A stretch of DNA of 64,000 nucleotides from Oscheius sp. JU75 (lineage: Eukaryota; Nematoda; Chromadorea; Rhabditida; Rhabditidae): positions 8,556,001 through 8,620,000 of the forward strand of contig JASJZC010000007.1 in assembly GCA_037178855.1 (NCBI GenBank), written 5' to 3'. The notes beneath the pieces were generated by a model, which saw nothing but the letters and a program-made list of their open reading frames with translations, was not told the origin of the DNA and ran no database searches. The translations under genes and the position numbers were made by a program. This document shows, in pieces, positions 13,201 through 26,070 of this stretch (the first letter of the stretch is position 1; the number at the start of each line of letters is the position of its first letter).

Positions 13201-16200
13201 ATGCAATATCTTTTCGAGTGGACTCGTCTGAGATTGTTCTCCACGGAATTGGGGTCTATTTGCCAATCGAGCAGGAACCGAAGAAGAAATGGCACTGTGA
13301 GATATTCTCACTAGTATCGGAAGGAGTTGAACAGTGGGAGTCACTATTAACAGTGATTGTGGAGCTACAGTCCCAAGGAACATCGGACACTGCAGTCATT
13401 CCTCTCCCAAACCCCATCAGACTGAAAATAAACACTACATACGCTGTGAAAATTTGGGTGCCGGAAAGTGGATTGAAAACCCTGTGTGGAGAAGCTGGAG
13501 CAAGCCATGTCAGGTTGAGCAATGGAACCAAACTATACTATGCTTCTTGTGGACTGAGCGAGAATGGGACCACATCACTCCGAGGACAGATTCCTTACAT
13601 TCTATATGCCGTAGAGAGCAAGAAAGTTGAAGATCCCCAGGATGAAGAACTGGTCCTCAGGTCGTTTCTTCTACTTCTCCGATTGCTGTCCAACACGATT
13701 GGCTCAAGTCTGGCCAGTGGAGAGCTACCAAGCTGCACAATGAACATCATTTCGAGGATATCCGGGCATGTGGTGGTTTTCATGGAAAAATATCCAGATA
13801 AGACAACTGAGGTAGAAGTTTGTTAATAATTTTCTGGAAATCTTGTTTCAGGTTATGTCAACTCTCGAGCAACTAATCCCAATGGTCTCGAGTCTGAACG
13901 GGACGATGAAGGCCAGCACGTTATCGGAATCTTTCGATAGAGACTCCGAAATCTGCGAAGTCAGGGCAGCTCAGATCATTGTCGAGAGCCCTCACCCCTA
14001 CAAGGCTAACACTGTCCATTCACTGGTAAGCAAAACAACGTTTTTCAAACATTTTGACTTCAGGTTGCCCGGTTCGATTCATCAGTCGAGTTTATGTGTG
14101 TCCAATTCTCGAGATCATGTGAAACAGCTCAAGCTGATGACCATCTTTGGCTGTACTTGGGGATTGGAGCTAGTCTATACCATCCAATTGGACGATATTA
14201 TGGAAACAAGGATTGGCCAAAGCAGTCTCTCCTTCTGCCTGGAAACACTCTTTGGTTTGTACTTGAAACCAATACAGAAGTGGAAGGAATCGGTCCTCAG
14301 CAGGTCTCCTTTTCCGTAAAATTTACCAATTACTGTTTCAGATGTACGGCTTTCATTGCACAGTAACTGGCTACCAAGATACAAGAAAAGCTGACGGTTT
14401 GAGACTTGAGCAGGAGCTCACATGGTTATCGGCCGTGGCCTGTCGTATCCTAGTCCAGGTAGTGTATCGAGACAGAAAAATCGATATCATTGTCTTTAGC
14501 TGCCCTCTGACCCAAGTGAGCTAGCTCATTTATCCACCGCAGAGGATGATACCAGACTTTTATTGGAAAGACATGGGGCACTACTCAAAAAAGGTCTTAG
14601 CCTCTCACACAGTCCAACTTTGAACGAACTCATCAGCAAAGGACAGCCTCAACCGGCTCAAACGCAAGGTAGCCCACTTTTAACAGCTTGATTATAGGAA
14701 AAACTATAGATGTGATCTTTCTTCGAGAGTTTATAGCCGCTTGTGAGAACACAACATCAGGATTTTTGGCCAAATGGCTGCCCTCGGGCCCTGTAGTAGA
14801 TCCCACAAAGTGTCAGCTGATCGTTCCACAAGGAGAGATCATTGTTGGAGTTCCGATGATGGTGCGGAGCCTTTCTTTGACTCATCCTTTTCAATTTCAG
14901 TTGAGAGTTGTGTCAAAGGATCAAAATGAGAGGGCCGTGCTTTGCCCACAAATGACAGTAGAGGTCACGATGAGCGCTGGAGGGAATCATAGCAGGAAAA
15001 CGTCGTTCACTTACATGCGGTCAGAGCTGCCGACGCAAGAATGTTTATTACAAGTACTTTTCCCATAATTTTTGCCTAAACATTCCTTTAGAACCCATAC
15101 CAACCGGTCCTTTTAAACCGAGGACGATACATGTCAATCTGTGCGATGCCTGCCTATTCCGACTGCTCATACGAAGAAATACGTCTGAATTCCTCTGTTG
15201 TAAGTATCTTTTGTCTACGTTATAGCCTATTTTCAGGGACAAAACGTGAAAGAGACGGTTTTTCTGAGACACAAGAAGAATTCGACGTTTTTCGGGGACT
15301 GGACACCTTTGATGCCCGGAGTATTCCGTGTTGAGTGCAAAGTCGACGGCTTCGATCTCAGTCACACTTACACAGTCACAGTGGTTAGCAAAGGAGTGGA
15401 AGGAAGTCGACCGAAGAAGAGAGCAGCTCTTCTTAGCAGGTACAGTCGATCATTATTGGTGTAATTCCAGTTTTAGAGCCCAAATGGCGAACATCCCTCC
15501 TCTTGCTGAATTTCAAGGTGTCAGGATGAGAGCTGCTCCATCTCTGACGGCTGCAGCTGCTGGGACCATTCCGAGAGGAGCATCATTGTCTTACATTGAG
15601 GAAATTGAGAACGATGATGGCAGATGGCTCCGACTGACAGATGAGACAGCAGTACTTTATGGTCACATCAATACGGGAGAGCAAGTATGGTTGTACATTT
15701 TTCCTTTTTACGAACTTTGGCTCAGGCCTGGTGCTTGGCATATCACAATCCCTTGAGAAGAGAACTTATTCCAACCGGAAAAGACAACAGCAAAAAGGAG
15801 GTCTTCTCTGCACAGAGACATGAAGAGCTTCCGGCTACCACAAGCAGTACAACACCACAAAACGTGGTCATCGACACTCACGATGTCTACATTGTGGAGA
15901 CAGGAGATACACTTCCGGTCTATTCAAGACCATCACCGGATTCCTTGATCACCGGAGAGGAAGTGATTGGAAAGCGGGAGGTTCATAGTGATGGCTGGGT
16001 TAGCAATACAGACGGAGTGTGGATAAGGATACAGGGAACGCAGAAGTACATCCTGTTGGAGGTGAGTCAGCTAATAACTTTCAATTTGGTTCCAAAAAAG
16101 TCGAACGAGGGGTGACGTAAAACGGTCAGTATTGATAGTAGCCACGATGATAGAAATGCTGTAAACTGTTAAAAGTAGATAGTTAAAGTTAGATGAGACA

Positions 16201-19200
16201 TTAACATCCCAAGCTTTCAGGGTTCCTACGGTCCAGCTTCCATCCATTCGCAATCCTTCTCAGCCAACGGAAACGAAGAGGATGAAGCATCACCGTCACC
16301 GAGATGTCTAAACAGGTATAATATCATAGGTTCGTATTATAAATTACTTTCAGTGTTTGTCTCACAGCTCTCCGGCCTTCCGTAGCTGACTGTAGCCGGG
16401 CAGTTTTTGCTGCCTTCCTCTGGCACGAACATTTGGTCAAGGACGCAATGGCCGCTGCAACCTACCTTAAGTTCCATCAACATATTCACTCTATTTGGGC
16501 TTCTGGTGAACATCTGCCAATAGGAGCGGTACCACCAGCGCTGCAACCAATCGTGAGGCTGTGGAAAGGTGGACATTTCTATCTATTTTCATCTTTTCTT
16601 TTTTTTAGAAGTCTGTCACGCTGTTCATGCAAGCGTTGAGCAACATTTGATTATGCCACCATCAGTTGGAAAGGCTATGGGGCTGTCACCAAAGAAGGGA
16701 GAAGTGCACTCGACAGGATGTGAGCTCTGTGAGGATGCCTTCAAAGTGCCGGTTACTGTCCACATGAGGATGTGCCACATTGGTTGTGGATCCGATTCTC
16801 AAGGCTACGGATACAACTCAAATGGTAAATACACAACTGGATGGGCTGGAGATTGCGGTAGTGGTGGAAGATCAGGGTCTACTTGGTATCTACTCTGCCC
16901 TGGTTGTCGAAACAGATATCTGAAGAAGACACCCGCTGGACATCGTCAAGAAAGGACAAGAAGATGGAGGGAGTTCCGACTCTCTGCCACAGCTTCGGAG
17001 ACCAGACCTGAAGTTATCATCAAACAAAATGCTTTGTTCCTTCTCGACCTCAATTGTTCACTGGAGTGTGATTCGAAAGCCTCCTCTACATCATCAGGAT
17101 GGGCTATTAACCTGTTCCCCACAGCCACACCAAGTCCAATGAACAGAAGCGGAGTTCTTAGAGGAAAGATCGACTCATCTCTTGCCAAATCCTCCTTCAT
17201 ATCCCAATCGTGGAGAGGTGGACACTCGGATCCTGGACCAAAAGGACAAGGATTAGTCTCACCACCGAATGCGGCTCCAGCAACCTCTCTCGGAGGATCT
17301 AGACAACCAAACTACGAAGACGGACAAGAAGTTCTGCAGTCACCATCAGCAGCTTTGAGAACACTATTATCTCATTCGGCACCATCTACTAGTGCCATGC
17401 TTAAACGACCAGTTCTTGCTTTTGTCGTCGAGCACCACAACTTGAAGAGACTGCGAGCTGCCTGTGAACAATCCATCCGAAGAGCAGCTGCCTTCTCTCA
17501 TGCCTTCCGGGTATGGAACTGGCTTCTACGCCTAGTCTCCTCCGAAGGAAGCGTCTCCGACATAATCTTTCAGTTCTTGACAGCCCTGAGCTCCTACCAT
17601 CAATTGACAGAAGATACTCCGAGTCACAGGAGTGGCATTCTACCACATCCATGGCGCCTTTGCTTTTTGGCAGGACCTCTGGCCGGAAAAATGGTTCAAC
17701 ATCTACATGCTTTCTTGTACACAGTTGCTGTCATCCTACAGTCCTCTGGAGTGGATTCAAAACTACGGTCTCTCTGCTTCAAAGCCTGGACGATTCAACT
17801 GACTGCACACGAGCAGGAGCTTCTAATTCTCACCTGTAATATTCTGGCAACTGTTGGCGGAGTACTATCGGATGGTTCAGCGTCAGAAACATGGGCAATC
17901 GACAGCACAGAACGGCTGAATCCTACCAAAAATGCTGCTATTGATGCTGTTGATGTTAGGGTAGAAACTTTTCCTGTTAAGTAACAAACAACTACTTCAG
18001 GAGCTGAAAGACATCACCCAGCAAGTCAAAATTGATGCAAGCAGTCGGCAAGCCATGATAGTCTGTCTGACGGATGGAAGCTCTGAAACATTCTGGGAGA
18101 GCGGTGAAGAGGTAAGATTTGTTACGAAGTTGTAGTAATTTTCAACACTTTTACAGGACAAAAACAGATCGCGGAACTTGACAGTCAAGCTTGAGGTAGA
18201 GGGCATTTCTCCTGTCCTGCTAGCAATCTTTGTGGACAACGTACGTGATGATGGCTATAAAACAAGCAGTGTCTCCTTCCGAGGAGCTATGGCGGATGGT
18301 TCCCGAAAAGAGATTCATAGCCAACAGGTTGAAGCGGTAAGTCATGCACATCTAAAAAAAAGAGTTTTGTATGTTTAGAACTTCTCCGGCTGGCTTAGTT
18401 GTTGTATCGCCGGCACAACCCAGATCCAAATACAGCTCAAGGGTCCGAACCATGCTCTCCGAGTCAGACAGCTGCTTGTTCAAGGATTTCCACCGAAGGG
18501 AACAACGGACGCTATGCGACCATCAACTTCTCATCAACTGTTCTTCAATCACACTCAGATGGATGCCTTCACATTGTTTCAAGCCATTTCTGCTCAAGTA
18601 AGTAATAGAACTCGTCGGTTTGTTGACACTTTTATCTCCTCCAAACATTCGCAAAAAAAGAACAAAGTTTAGGCTTTTGGCAATGAGCTGAGTGACGATC
18701 AACAAGGTGCCCTACGAGAACGAGTGGTGGACCTGCTCTGTAGCCGCGTCCAGCTCCAACCTTTGCAAAACTACGTTGGAACACAGGTTGTCAAAGCCCT
18801 TGACAGGTAACTACTCAATTAGCTTATTCTTTCTCTTTTTCAGAGAAGTAGAATCGCTGTGTGGACAACAAAAAAGAAACTACTCTTACGCTTGTGGTCT
18901 TCTGTCTATGTTGGTTCGGATCAGTACAGGAAGAAAAGGAACAGGGGAGCTGGCCGCTTCAAAGAATTCTATTTTGATATCTACCAGTCAACTAGTCATC
19001 TTCGCTCCAGAAGTTGTACAATGTCAAGCTCTGGACGCTCTGGAACACTTCCTCGGAGTCTTTTCACCGGATTCAGTAGACGTTGGACGATTCATGAGAA
19101 ACATGCTGATCGTGGTCTCTAAAGTGTGTTGGAAGCTTATGTTGTCTATTTTGATATGTTCAGGTGATCTCCCTGCAGGTTCGAGACAAGACTGCTCACT

Positions 19201-22051
19201 CTGTCACTACTTCTGTTATGAATGACTCCGTCAGGAACGCCCCAGTCTTCTGGAGAACAGACAAAGTAATCACTCCGGAAATTGGACGACTGACTACGCA
19301 ACTGTTAGCAAAACTCAGGTACGGACTTTATTTCCGAACACATCTTAAGATTTTGTCTGTCTATCAGGTGAAACAGAAAGGATAAATCTTTTCCAAAGCC
19401 TCTACAAGAAAACTTCTTAAGATCATTTTTAGTGGCGGAGAATTCACGGCAGAATGGGCTCAATGCGTGAAAAAGGAGCTTGCTTCTGCCCTTCTCAGCA
19501 TAGTCCAGCTGTCCACTACTCCGGAAAGCTTTGCCTCTCGTGAAAGCTTAAACAGAGAGTCGTCCGCTTCCATCCTATCATCGAAACGATTCTGGTTAGC
19601 TGTCGCAGCGCTCGCCCTCGTCAAAGACAAGACATGGCTCGCACTGGCTGATCAATGGAATGCCTTGGAAGCTCAACGGCGTGAAGCTCCTGACACTCTT
19701 TGTGAAAATCACGATGATGGTCACACAGCCGCTCAGGTAAACCGTTGCACACTTGACATTTTAACAATGCTTCAGGTCTATTGCACTGTCTGCGACACAT
19801 CTCTCTGTCGCGAGTGCTTCACCGTAATGCATCTGAACAAAAAGAACAGAAGCCACCATGTTCAGCCTCTAGCTCAACCTACAAGATCGGCTGATATTGA
19901 TATTCATCAGGGTTGTGCCAGGATGCGGATGCACCAACTTTTGGTATTCGCTCTTAATCTTTCTCAGACTTCAATTGCTTCAGATTCTGTTCCACGGAGA
20001 TTCTCTAAACGGAATGGTAGAACTCTCTGTCGATCCTTTTGCTGTTAGCGTCCTTGGACAACAAACAACTTCCTCGATATCATTCGCTAGACAATGTCGA
20101 TTCTGTGGGAACAGTTTGGATGGACCTCAGCAGGTAATTTGTAATTCTGGTTCTAAAATTGCTAAGGATACAAAGCAAAAGTGTCAAGTGTAGAATTTCC
20201 ATCAACTTCCAAAGATGGAACAGAAATAGATCGGATGGCTGAAAGAGAAACATGGTGTTGCGGAATCAGCCGAAGTGATAGATTTTGATCTCTTCTACAG
20301 GTTGCAGTTATCCCACCCCCTACTAGGCACAATTAAGGTCAATAATGCCCAATATCACCTATTAATTTTCACTGAAGACCTTTCGCTTTAGGTTCTCAAC
20401 GGAGTCTGCCCTCATGAAGACTGTGTTCAGTTCAACCAAGTTGCTTGCGAAAAAATACTGCAATGTGGTCATTATTGTGGCGGCATTCGAGGAGAGGAAA
20501 GCTGTCTGCCTTGTTTGACATGCCACGCTGATCGTAAGTAATTCGCAACTTTTTGTATTACCAAATCTTCATAGATAACCAACAAGATGGAGACGATCTC
20601 TGTGTTATCTGCTTCACTGATCGTCTTGGAGCAGCTCCAGCTGTTCGACTCGCTTGCGGGCATCTTTTCCATTTCTTATGCTTACGGACAGTCCTGGAGA
20701 AGCGATGGAATGGGCCAAGGATCAATTTCCGGTTCATGAGATGTCCACTTTGCAACTTAGAGGTACGGCTAGCTAACTTCAAGACATTCATTGGACGTTC
20801 AGCTCTCTCACCCTGGTCTAAACGATCTACTAGAGCCGCTACATGCTCTTGAACAGGATGTACAAAACAAGGCCTTGATGAGACTAGAATACGATGGACT
20901 CATGCAATGTCAAGCTGTCACGGAGCCTTCAAGGTGAAAACACTATTTTTTCAGTAATATAAAACATTTAGCGAGTTCTACAACAAGCCTGCAGAATACG
21001 CGATGGATCGGTACATGTACGTGCTTTGCAGCAGATGCCAGAAATCGTACTTTGGAGGAGAAAGTCGCTGTCAGCAGGCTTTGAACACATCTCAATACAA
21101 CCCGGAAGATCTTGTATGCGGAGGCTGTTCTGACACTAGTGGGTCTCAAGTCTGTGGCCGGCACGGAGTGGAATACTTAGAATACAAGTGCCGATTCTGC
21201 TGCTCGATCGCCGTTTACTTCTGGTAGGTTAACTAAAATCTTGTTTTTTTTTCTCAAATAGCCTGCCATATGCAATAAACAGCACCGCTACTGAGATAAT
21301 ACAAGTGACAAGGCCCACCCGTACCGTCTCAGTTCTAATATGAAGTCTTGAAAAAATTGCAGTTTAAACCTTGCCGGCAATCATCCCAAACTCGCTGCGC
21401 GCAGCGTACATCGGAATACCGCTAACCCACAAACGAAAAAATGTTTGAAGTTTCAGGTTCTTATGTACAGGTTGCTATAGCGGAGACATAATCAGCGAAC
21501 AGTTCACACATCGCACTGACAGAACTGCTGCCCTGTTCATCCTTTGAGAAATTTTTTTTGGTTTCGGATTTTTATGATAGCGAGTATACCAATCGAACCA
21601 AGTACGCTGACGGGTAAAGAAAATTCTAGCCCTTAAATACGACTTACCGACACTTTACGAGTGAGAAAAAACAGTTTTTTGTAACTGAAAAAATACCTAA
21701 CAAGTCAGTTTCGGTCATTCTGAATTTGTTCTTTTTTTCTAACGTACTCTACGCAGACGGTACGGGCCAGCCAAAACTATATTTTTGAGTATAGTAATAC
21801 ATTTTTAGTAACACCATCTACCAGTTTAATGTTTCCTTTTCAGCTTTGGAACAACACACTTCTGTGCCTCTTGTCATGACGACTTCCAACGGCTGATGTG
21901 TCTTCCCAAAAGCCAACTACCTCATTGCCCCGCCGGTCCGAGAGGAATGCAACTGGAAGAGGGACCTTGTCCCCTAAAGATTGACCATCCCCCAACTGGA
22001 GAAGAATTTGCCATGGGCTGCGGAATCTGTCGTAATATTAGCACTTTTTAG
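7242..22051 (+). CDS. rpm-1: RPM-1 / MYCBP2 (PHR family) giant E3 ubiquitin ligase, complete
   Basis: Orthologue of RPM-1/Highwire/MYCBP2, the neuronal E3 ligase that controls synapse and axon development and, in worms, DLK-1 signalling. Many small exons; I infer roughly 3,500-4,000 residues. Order seen: N-terminal helical part ([16 protein letters not shown], about 8010); RCC1-like repeats (about 9250-11130, e.g. [16 protein letters not shown]); PHR1 (about 11720-12220, [12 protein letters not shown]); PHR2 (about 13150-13620); filamin-type domain (about 15240-15400); two SH3-like repeats (15490-16060); a Cys/His motif [20 protein letters not shown] with a [14 protein letters not shown]-like element (16720-16910); DOC/APC10-like domain (18000-18480); B-box (19690-19880); RING-H2 (20590-20760, CVICFTDR and RCPLC); and the tandem-cysteine ligase domain, ending at [11 protein letters not shown]. 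The ATG at 7242 follows a TTTTTTGCAG acceptor. No frameshift was noticed in the exons I joined. Confidence 0.93.
10528..10710 (-). CDS. Possible small gene nested antisense in an rpm-1 intron
   Basis: rpm-1 is in frame across the intron 10482-10958 (donor after QLS, acceptor ATTTCAG, frame restored as SRPSGDG). On the opposite strand inside that intron, a stretch opens after CTATTTTCAG at about 10706 and runs to a TAA near 10533, encoding [15 protein letters not shown] followed by [18 protein letters not shown] and a Cys-containing end [11 protein letters not shown]. Upstream on the same strand is an ATG followed by a hydrophobic stretch (MALLLVF) that could encode a secretion signal. I cannot place a convincing donor between the two. 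I recognise no family. It could be a small secreted protein or a chance open frame. Confidence 0.3.
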
Positions 22052-22193
22052 TCATTGTTTTCCCTCATTTTTAGTATTTATATGCAAAAGTATATCCTAA
22101 CTCGTACAATTGTACACGTCCTTCTAGTCATAACAGGTTTTGATCACTTTTCTTAGATCTCACACAAAATGTCCGGGTTCTATTTGTTATCAT

Positions 22194-22199
22194 AATAAA
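22194..22199 (+). terminator. Polyadenylation signal AATAAA of rpm-1
   Basis: AATAAA about 140 nt downstream of the rpm-1 stop codon. About 190 nt further on is the ATG of the BPI-family gene. Confidence 0.65.
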
Positions 22200-22384
22200 G
22201 TTTCTATTTTGGTATCGCAGTCTCGTTCTCTATTCGCAACATTCTTTATGGCACCCAAAAAGAGGACCAGGATCGATGGATAGTGCTTTTTCGATGGCCA
22301 GTTGCCGCCTAGACCCTCTGTGATCCCTACACTGTCTTAGCTCCAGACCCCTCTCTCATCAGATCAGCTGCGGCCATTGGAGCC

Positions 22385-24599
22385 ATGCGGCTGCTCAAAC
22401 TTTTTGTGTTTCTGGTAACTTTCTGCGTTTCATTGATACGAATCCTTAGTTTTTCTTGCCTTTGGCATGCTCTCAAACTCTCAAAGATGCTGGAATTTTC
22501 GTTCGTCTCAATCAGAAGGCTGTTGACTATGTTGCCGGTAAGATTGATTGTTTTCCATGTTATTGCTTTTAGGACTTGTTAGTGAGGCACTGCCTCCACT
22601 CTTGAAGAACTTAAACCCTCCGGATACAAATGCTCCTTCGGTGAAAACCTCCAAGACCCTCATTCACACAGTCACTAAACCGAAGACTAATATCAGTTTC
22701 ATTGAAGGAAAAGGCATGTACTGTATTTGATTTAGCTCAAAAGTTTGGACTAAGGATTCCGAGCAGATGTCGTCTTCCCATTCATTCGGGTTTCAACCTA
22801 TCTTGAAGTGTCTATCTTCATTTTCGAGTATGCTGGTAGGAAATCTCTAGAAACTTTTCATTCTGTTTTAGGTAGCTTTGAAGCCGAACTCCACAATCTA
22901 ACCCTTTCCATGGAACTGCACTACTCTAGGAATGAAACAATACACCGAAACGTCATCGAGGCTCCTCACTGTGCTCTGAACCATTCGGATTTGATTCTCA
23001 ACTTCCCACCTGATTCTGCTCTTACTTCCATTAGAGGAGAGCTTGAAGACCAGGTAAGTAGGAAACAGGATGACATTCTGGTTCAGATCATCAGCAAACT
23101 GCGTTCCGCGTTCTGTGGAATTGCCGTCGAAGCGCTCCGGTTCGTCGACGACCAAAACATGGAAGAAGCCGTAGCTAAAGAGCCTGTGGTAGAATCGGAT
23201 GGCAATGAATTCAGTCCGGCCGAGTTGGGAGTCAGTCTTTGCAAGGTATTCGTGATTGTTCTGGAAGTATGCTCATTTTAGCCTAAAACTGTCGTCGAAG
23301 AAGATGCCACAAGCTTGCCTGTCGAGACAGACCTCAACAGCTCGTCCATCTCCTGGTCCGCCAACTTGTCGATGGCCTTCCCGCCAGTTTTCCGAAAAAA
23401 AGACGTAGTTTTTGGAATAAATGGAGGTGTTGTGATGAATGGAGAAGCTGCTCAAGCAGTTAACATGCCGGCCATGGAGTTCAATCGATCCAACATTGAC
23501 TCTCAGGTAAATTGCTGATAATTTTTTATAGTCTAAGTCCAGATGATCGGTATTGCTGTGAGCGAGTACGTCCCCAACACCCTTCTTTCCCACATTTACG
23601 ACAATGACCTGGGTCGCTTCTCCGAAACTTTTACTGCTGAACATCTGCCAAAGGCTCTCAAGAAGATCGGGAAGCTGGTCTGCTCAAAATGTTACGTTAC
23701 TCTGGCTGGAAGCCTTATCGAGTAGGTGACGTTATACTAGTAAATACAAAGTTCCAGCAAACCTGTGGTCCAAATTGACAAGAATCTCGGAGCCAGACTG
23801 AGAGTAACCGCCAACTTATCCATCAGTTTCCAAGGTCGTCAAGACATGCATGAAATCATCCAGGCAACGACTACGATGCACATTACAGTAAGTAAGGCCG
23901 TGCTGAGGTTTTGTACAATATTTTCAGGTTAAACCTACTATTAGACATTCAAGAATCTATGGAGATGTTTCCTTGTCCAGTGTGGATGTCAATGTCTTTG
24001 AGGTAAGGATACGCGTAAATGTATCAACTGAGAGGCCAAATGTCGACAGGAAGCCCATGGCTCTCACCGAGACAATACTGTTAAGCGTTTCTTCTGATGG
24101 TGAGACAGTAGGAGAGAGAATGCGTTTGGTAAGCAAAGCAGGATGATTTAGACACTATTTGAAAGCGAGGTTGCGCGAATAAGAGAATTCTTACTGAGGA
24201 GACAAGTGACAAAGCGTTACGGCGGTGCCGTGGAAAAGATGAACAACACCATCTTTTTTCAGCTTGCTGTAAGTGGAGCATTCGCAAAGCCGCTGGAGCA
24301 AGCAGTCTCTTTCATCGTACCCAAAGTGTTGTGGCCCCAAGTAAAGAGAAGACTTCGATTTGCCTTGAACAGACGCGGTATTGATTACGGTATTGACAAC
24401 ATTCTCATTATTCTCAGGTTTCCAACTCCCCGTCTTCTGCGGACTCGAGTTCGAGCACATGAAACTGTTCTACGTAGACCATGCGGCTGTCCTCACCACC
24501 GATTTCCGCTTTGATATCGAGATGTTCGTTGAAAAGTTCAAGAAATATCTACAGTACAAGGCCTCTCTGAACCCAGGCTTGCCAAAGTATCTTGATTAA
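22385..24599 (+). CDS. BPI/LBP/CETP-family secreted lipid-binding protein
   Basis: Secreted lipid-binding protein of the BPI/LBP/PLTP/CETP fold, two elongated barrels with hydrophobic pockets that bind lipids such as LPS or phospholipid. The first exons encode the signal peptide MRLLKLFVFLFFLPLACSQ, followed by AGIFVRLNQKAVDYVAGLV, which matches the start of the mature domain in BPI. The middle has the family-type hydrophobic/amphipathic pattern. The last exon (from about 24420) joins as DYGFQLPVFCGLEFEHMKLF, corresponding to the conserved C-terminal segment that begins GFPLP in vertebrate BPI. It ends at TAA 24597-24599; the size is near the usual 450-550 residues. Introns are about 35-60 nt. 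It sits 333 bp behind rpm-1 on the same strand. Whether it acts in immunity, lipid transport or host interaction cannot be read from the sequence. Confidence 0.82.
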
Positions 24600-26070
24600 T
24601 CTGCGTTTTGTTATGTTCTTTAACTAATTGTAAAGCTTGTTTACCACATTTCTCTGACAATCGATCATAAAACTAATCATTCTACAGTAAGAGCTATCAC
24701 AGTAGACGTATTTTCTTCAGAATCTTCTGCATCTTTTAGATATCTTTTGTCATTTTTTGCCTGCAAAAGATTTCTTTTTTTCCCGAGATCTTGTAGCGGA
24801 ATAAAACAAGAACTTCAACTCATTTACATTTATTTGAGAGGATCCGTTCAGAGGAGAAGTTTGAAATCCAATGCCTGTCAAAAGCTAGTTGGATTTTAGC
24901 ACTAACACTGCTTGTGGATACGGTATCGTGCTGCTGACACGACACTTCCAAGAAGAAATTCTAATCGACGAGAAAAAAATCTGAAGTCTTGCTGCTTGGA
25001 AAATGGGCAAAATGTCAAAGCGCATGTTTTCTTAGCCTCTTGATATTGTCGTCGCTTGTCAGAGTCTGTAGTTTGCGTTTTAAAAAAACAAGATATGTAT
25101 TGTAACATTTATTTAAGGGCCAGTGCCTCCCCACTAACATTGACAGGGCTTATGTCCACGGATCAAATCTGATTATTGTGGTACAACAATGTATAAGGGC
25201 TATGGTGTACGCACTTTCCCCGTTTCCGTATTGTCAAAACTTTTTGGCAGCGCTGAGCAGCATCGAAATGATAGCTGCTGGCAGAATCATCCAAAGGACC
25301 TTGTTCTTCCAGATCATCACAAATGTTCAAAGCAGCAGTGGCAAAACAAACTCGCCTCTCTGTGGGCCGCCTGCGGCAGGCTTGAAGGAGCGCGGGCGAA
25401 CGACATCTCTGGAAATATATTGTGTCAAGAAAGTATAGATACCACTGTATTTTGACCCGTTTGAATGGTTCTTTACGTCTTCAAAGTTTGTGAGCATGTC
25501 AGTTCGATAGAAGACGACAGAAAACCTCCATAAAGACTTTAACATTAAGCACTTAATTTTTGATGGCGCGATTCCAGGCGAAAGTTCAAAATCCAATGTC
25601 AAGAAAGTACAGATACTCTCTCAAAGACCCAAGTATCTTGTTTCGAAAATGGGTAATATTGTAGACAAAAACTCAAAATGGATCCATCAACACAGCGGCA
25701 TCATAAAAGCGAGTCCTGTACCTCCTAGTTTGTTATTGTATATTTCAACAAACGTTTATAAAGTTCAGTTTCTGAAATTGCGCAAGTCAACTTCTGTTGC
25801 TCGACTTGAGGATTTGCTGCCTGAACTGTAGGTGGTAACTATATTTATGTATCGGAACGAAAAGAGATTACATCGGAATAATGAAAAACGTGTGGTTGAA
25901 TTCGGGTAGGAGCTTTACGAGAATGAGAGGCACTTAGGGCAAGTCACAAATCTAGTAGACAAGAAAAGTTAGGCAACAGGGGAATCTCATAAAATAACAG
26001 TCGGAGATGACGATGCGCGAGTGGAAAGCTCACAATATTATTAAGATTTTTCACCAATTTGTCCTCTGAT
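24600..26070. other. Intergenic region between BPI-family and LEA-like genes
   Basis: The two genes converge here. A possible late AATAAA for the BPI gene lies at 24800-24805. Overlapping open frames at 25178-25455 (+) and 24902-25108 (-) have no recognisable family, signal or splice support. A near-identical short sequence, TGTCAAGAAAGTAYAGATA, occurs near 25422 and again near 25598. Confidence 0.4.
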
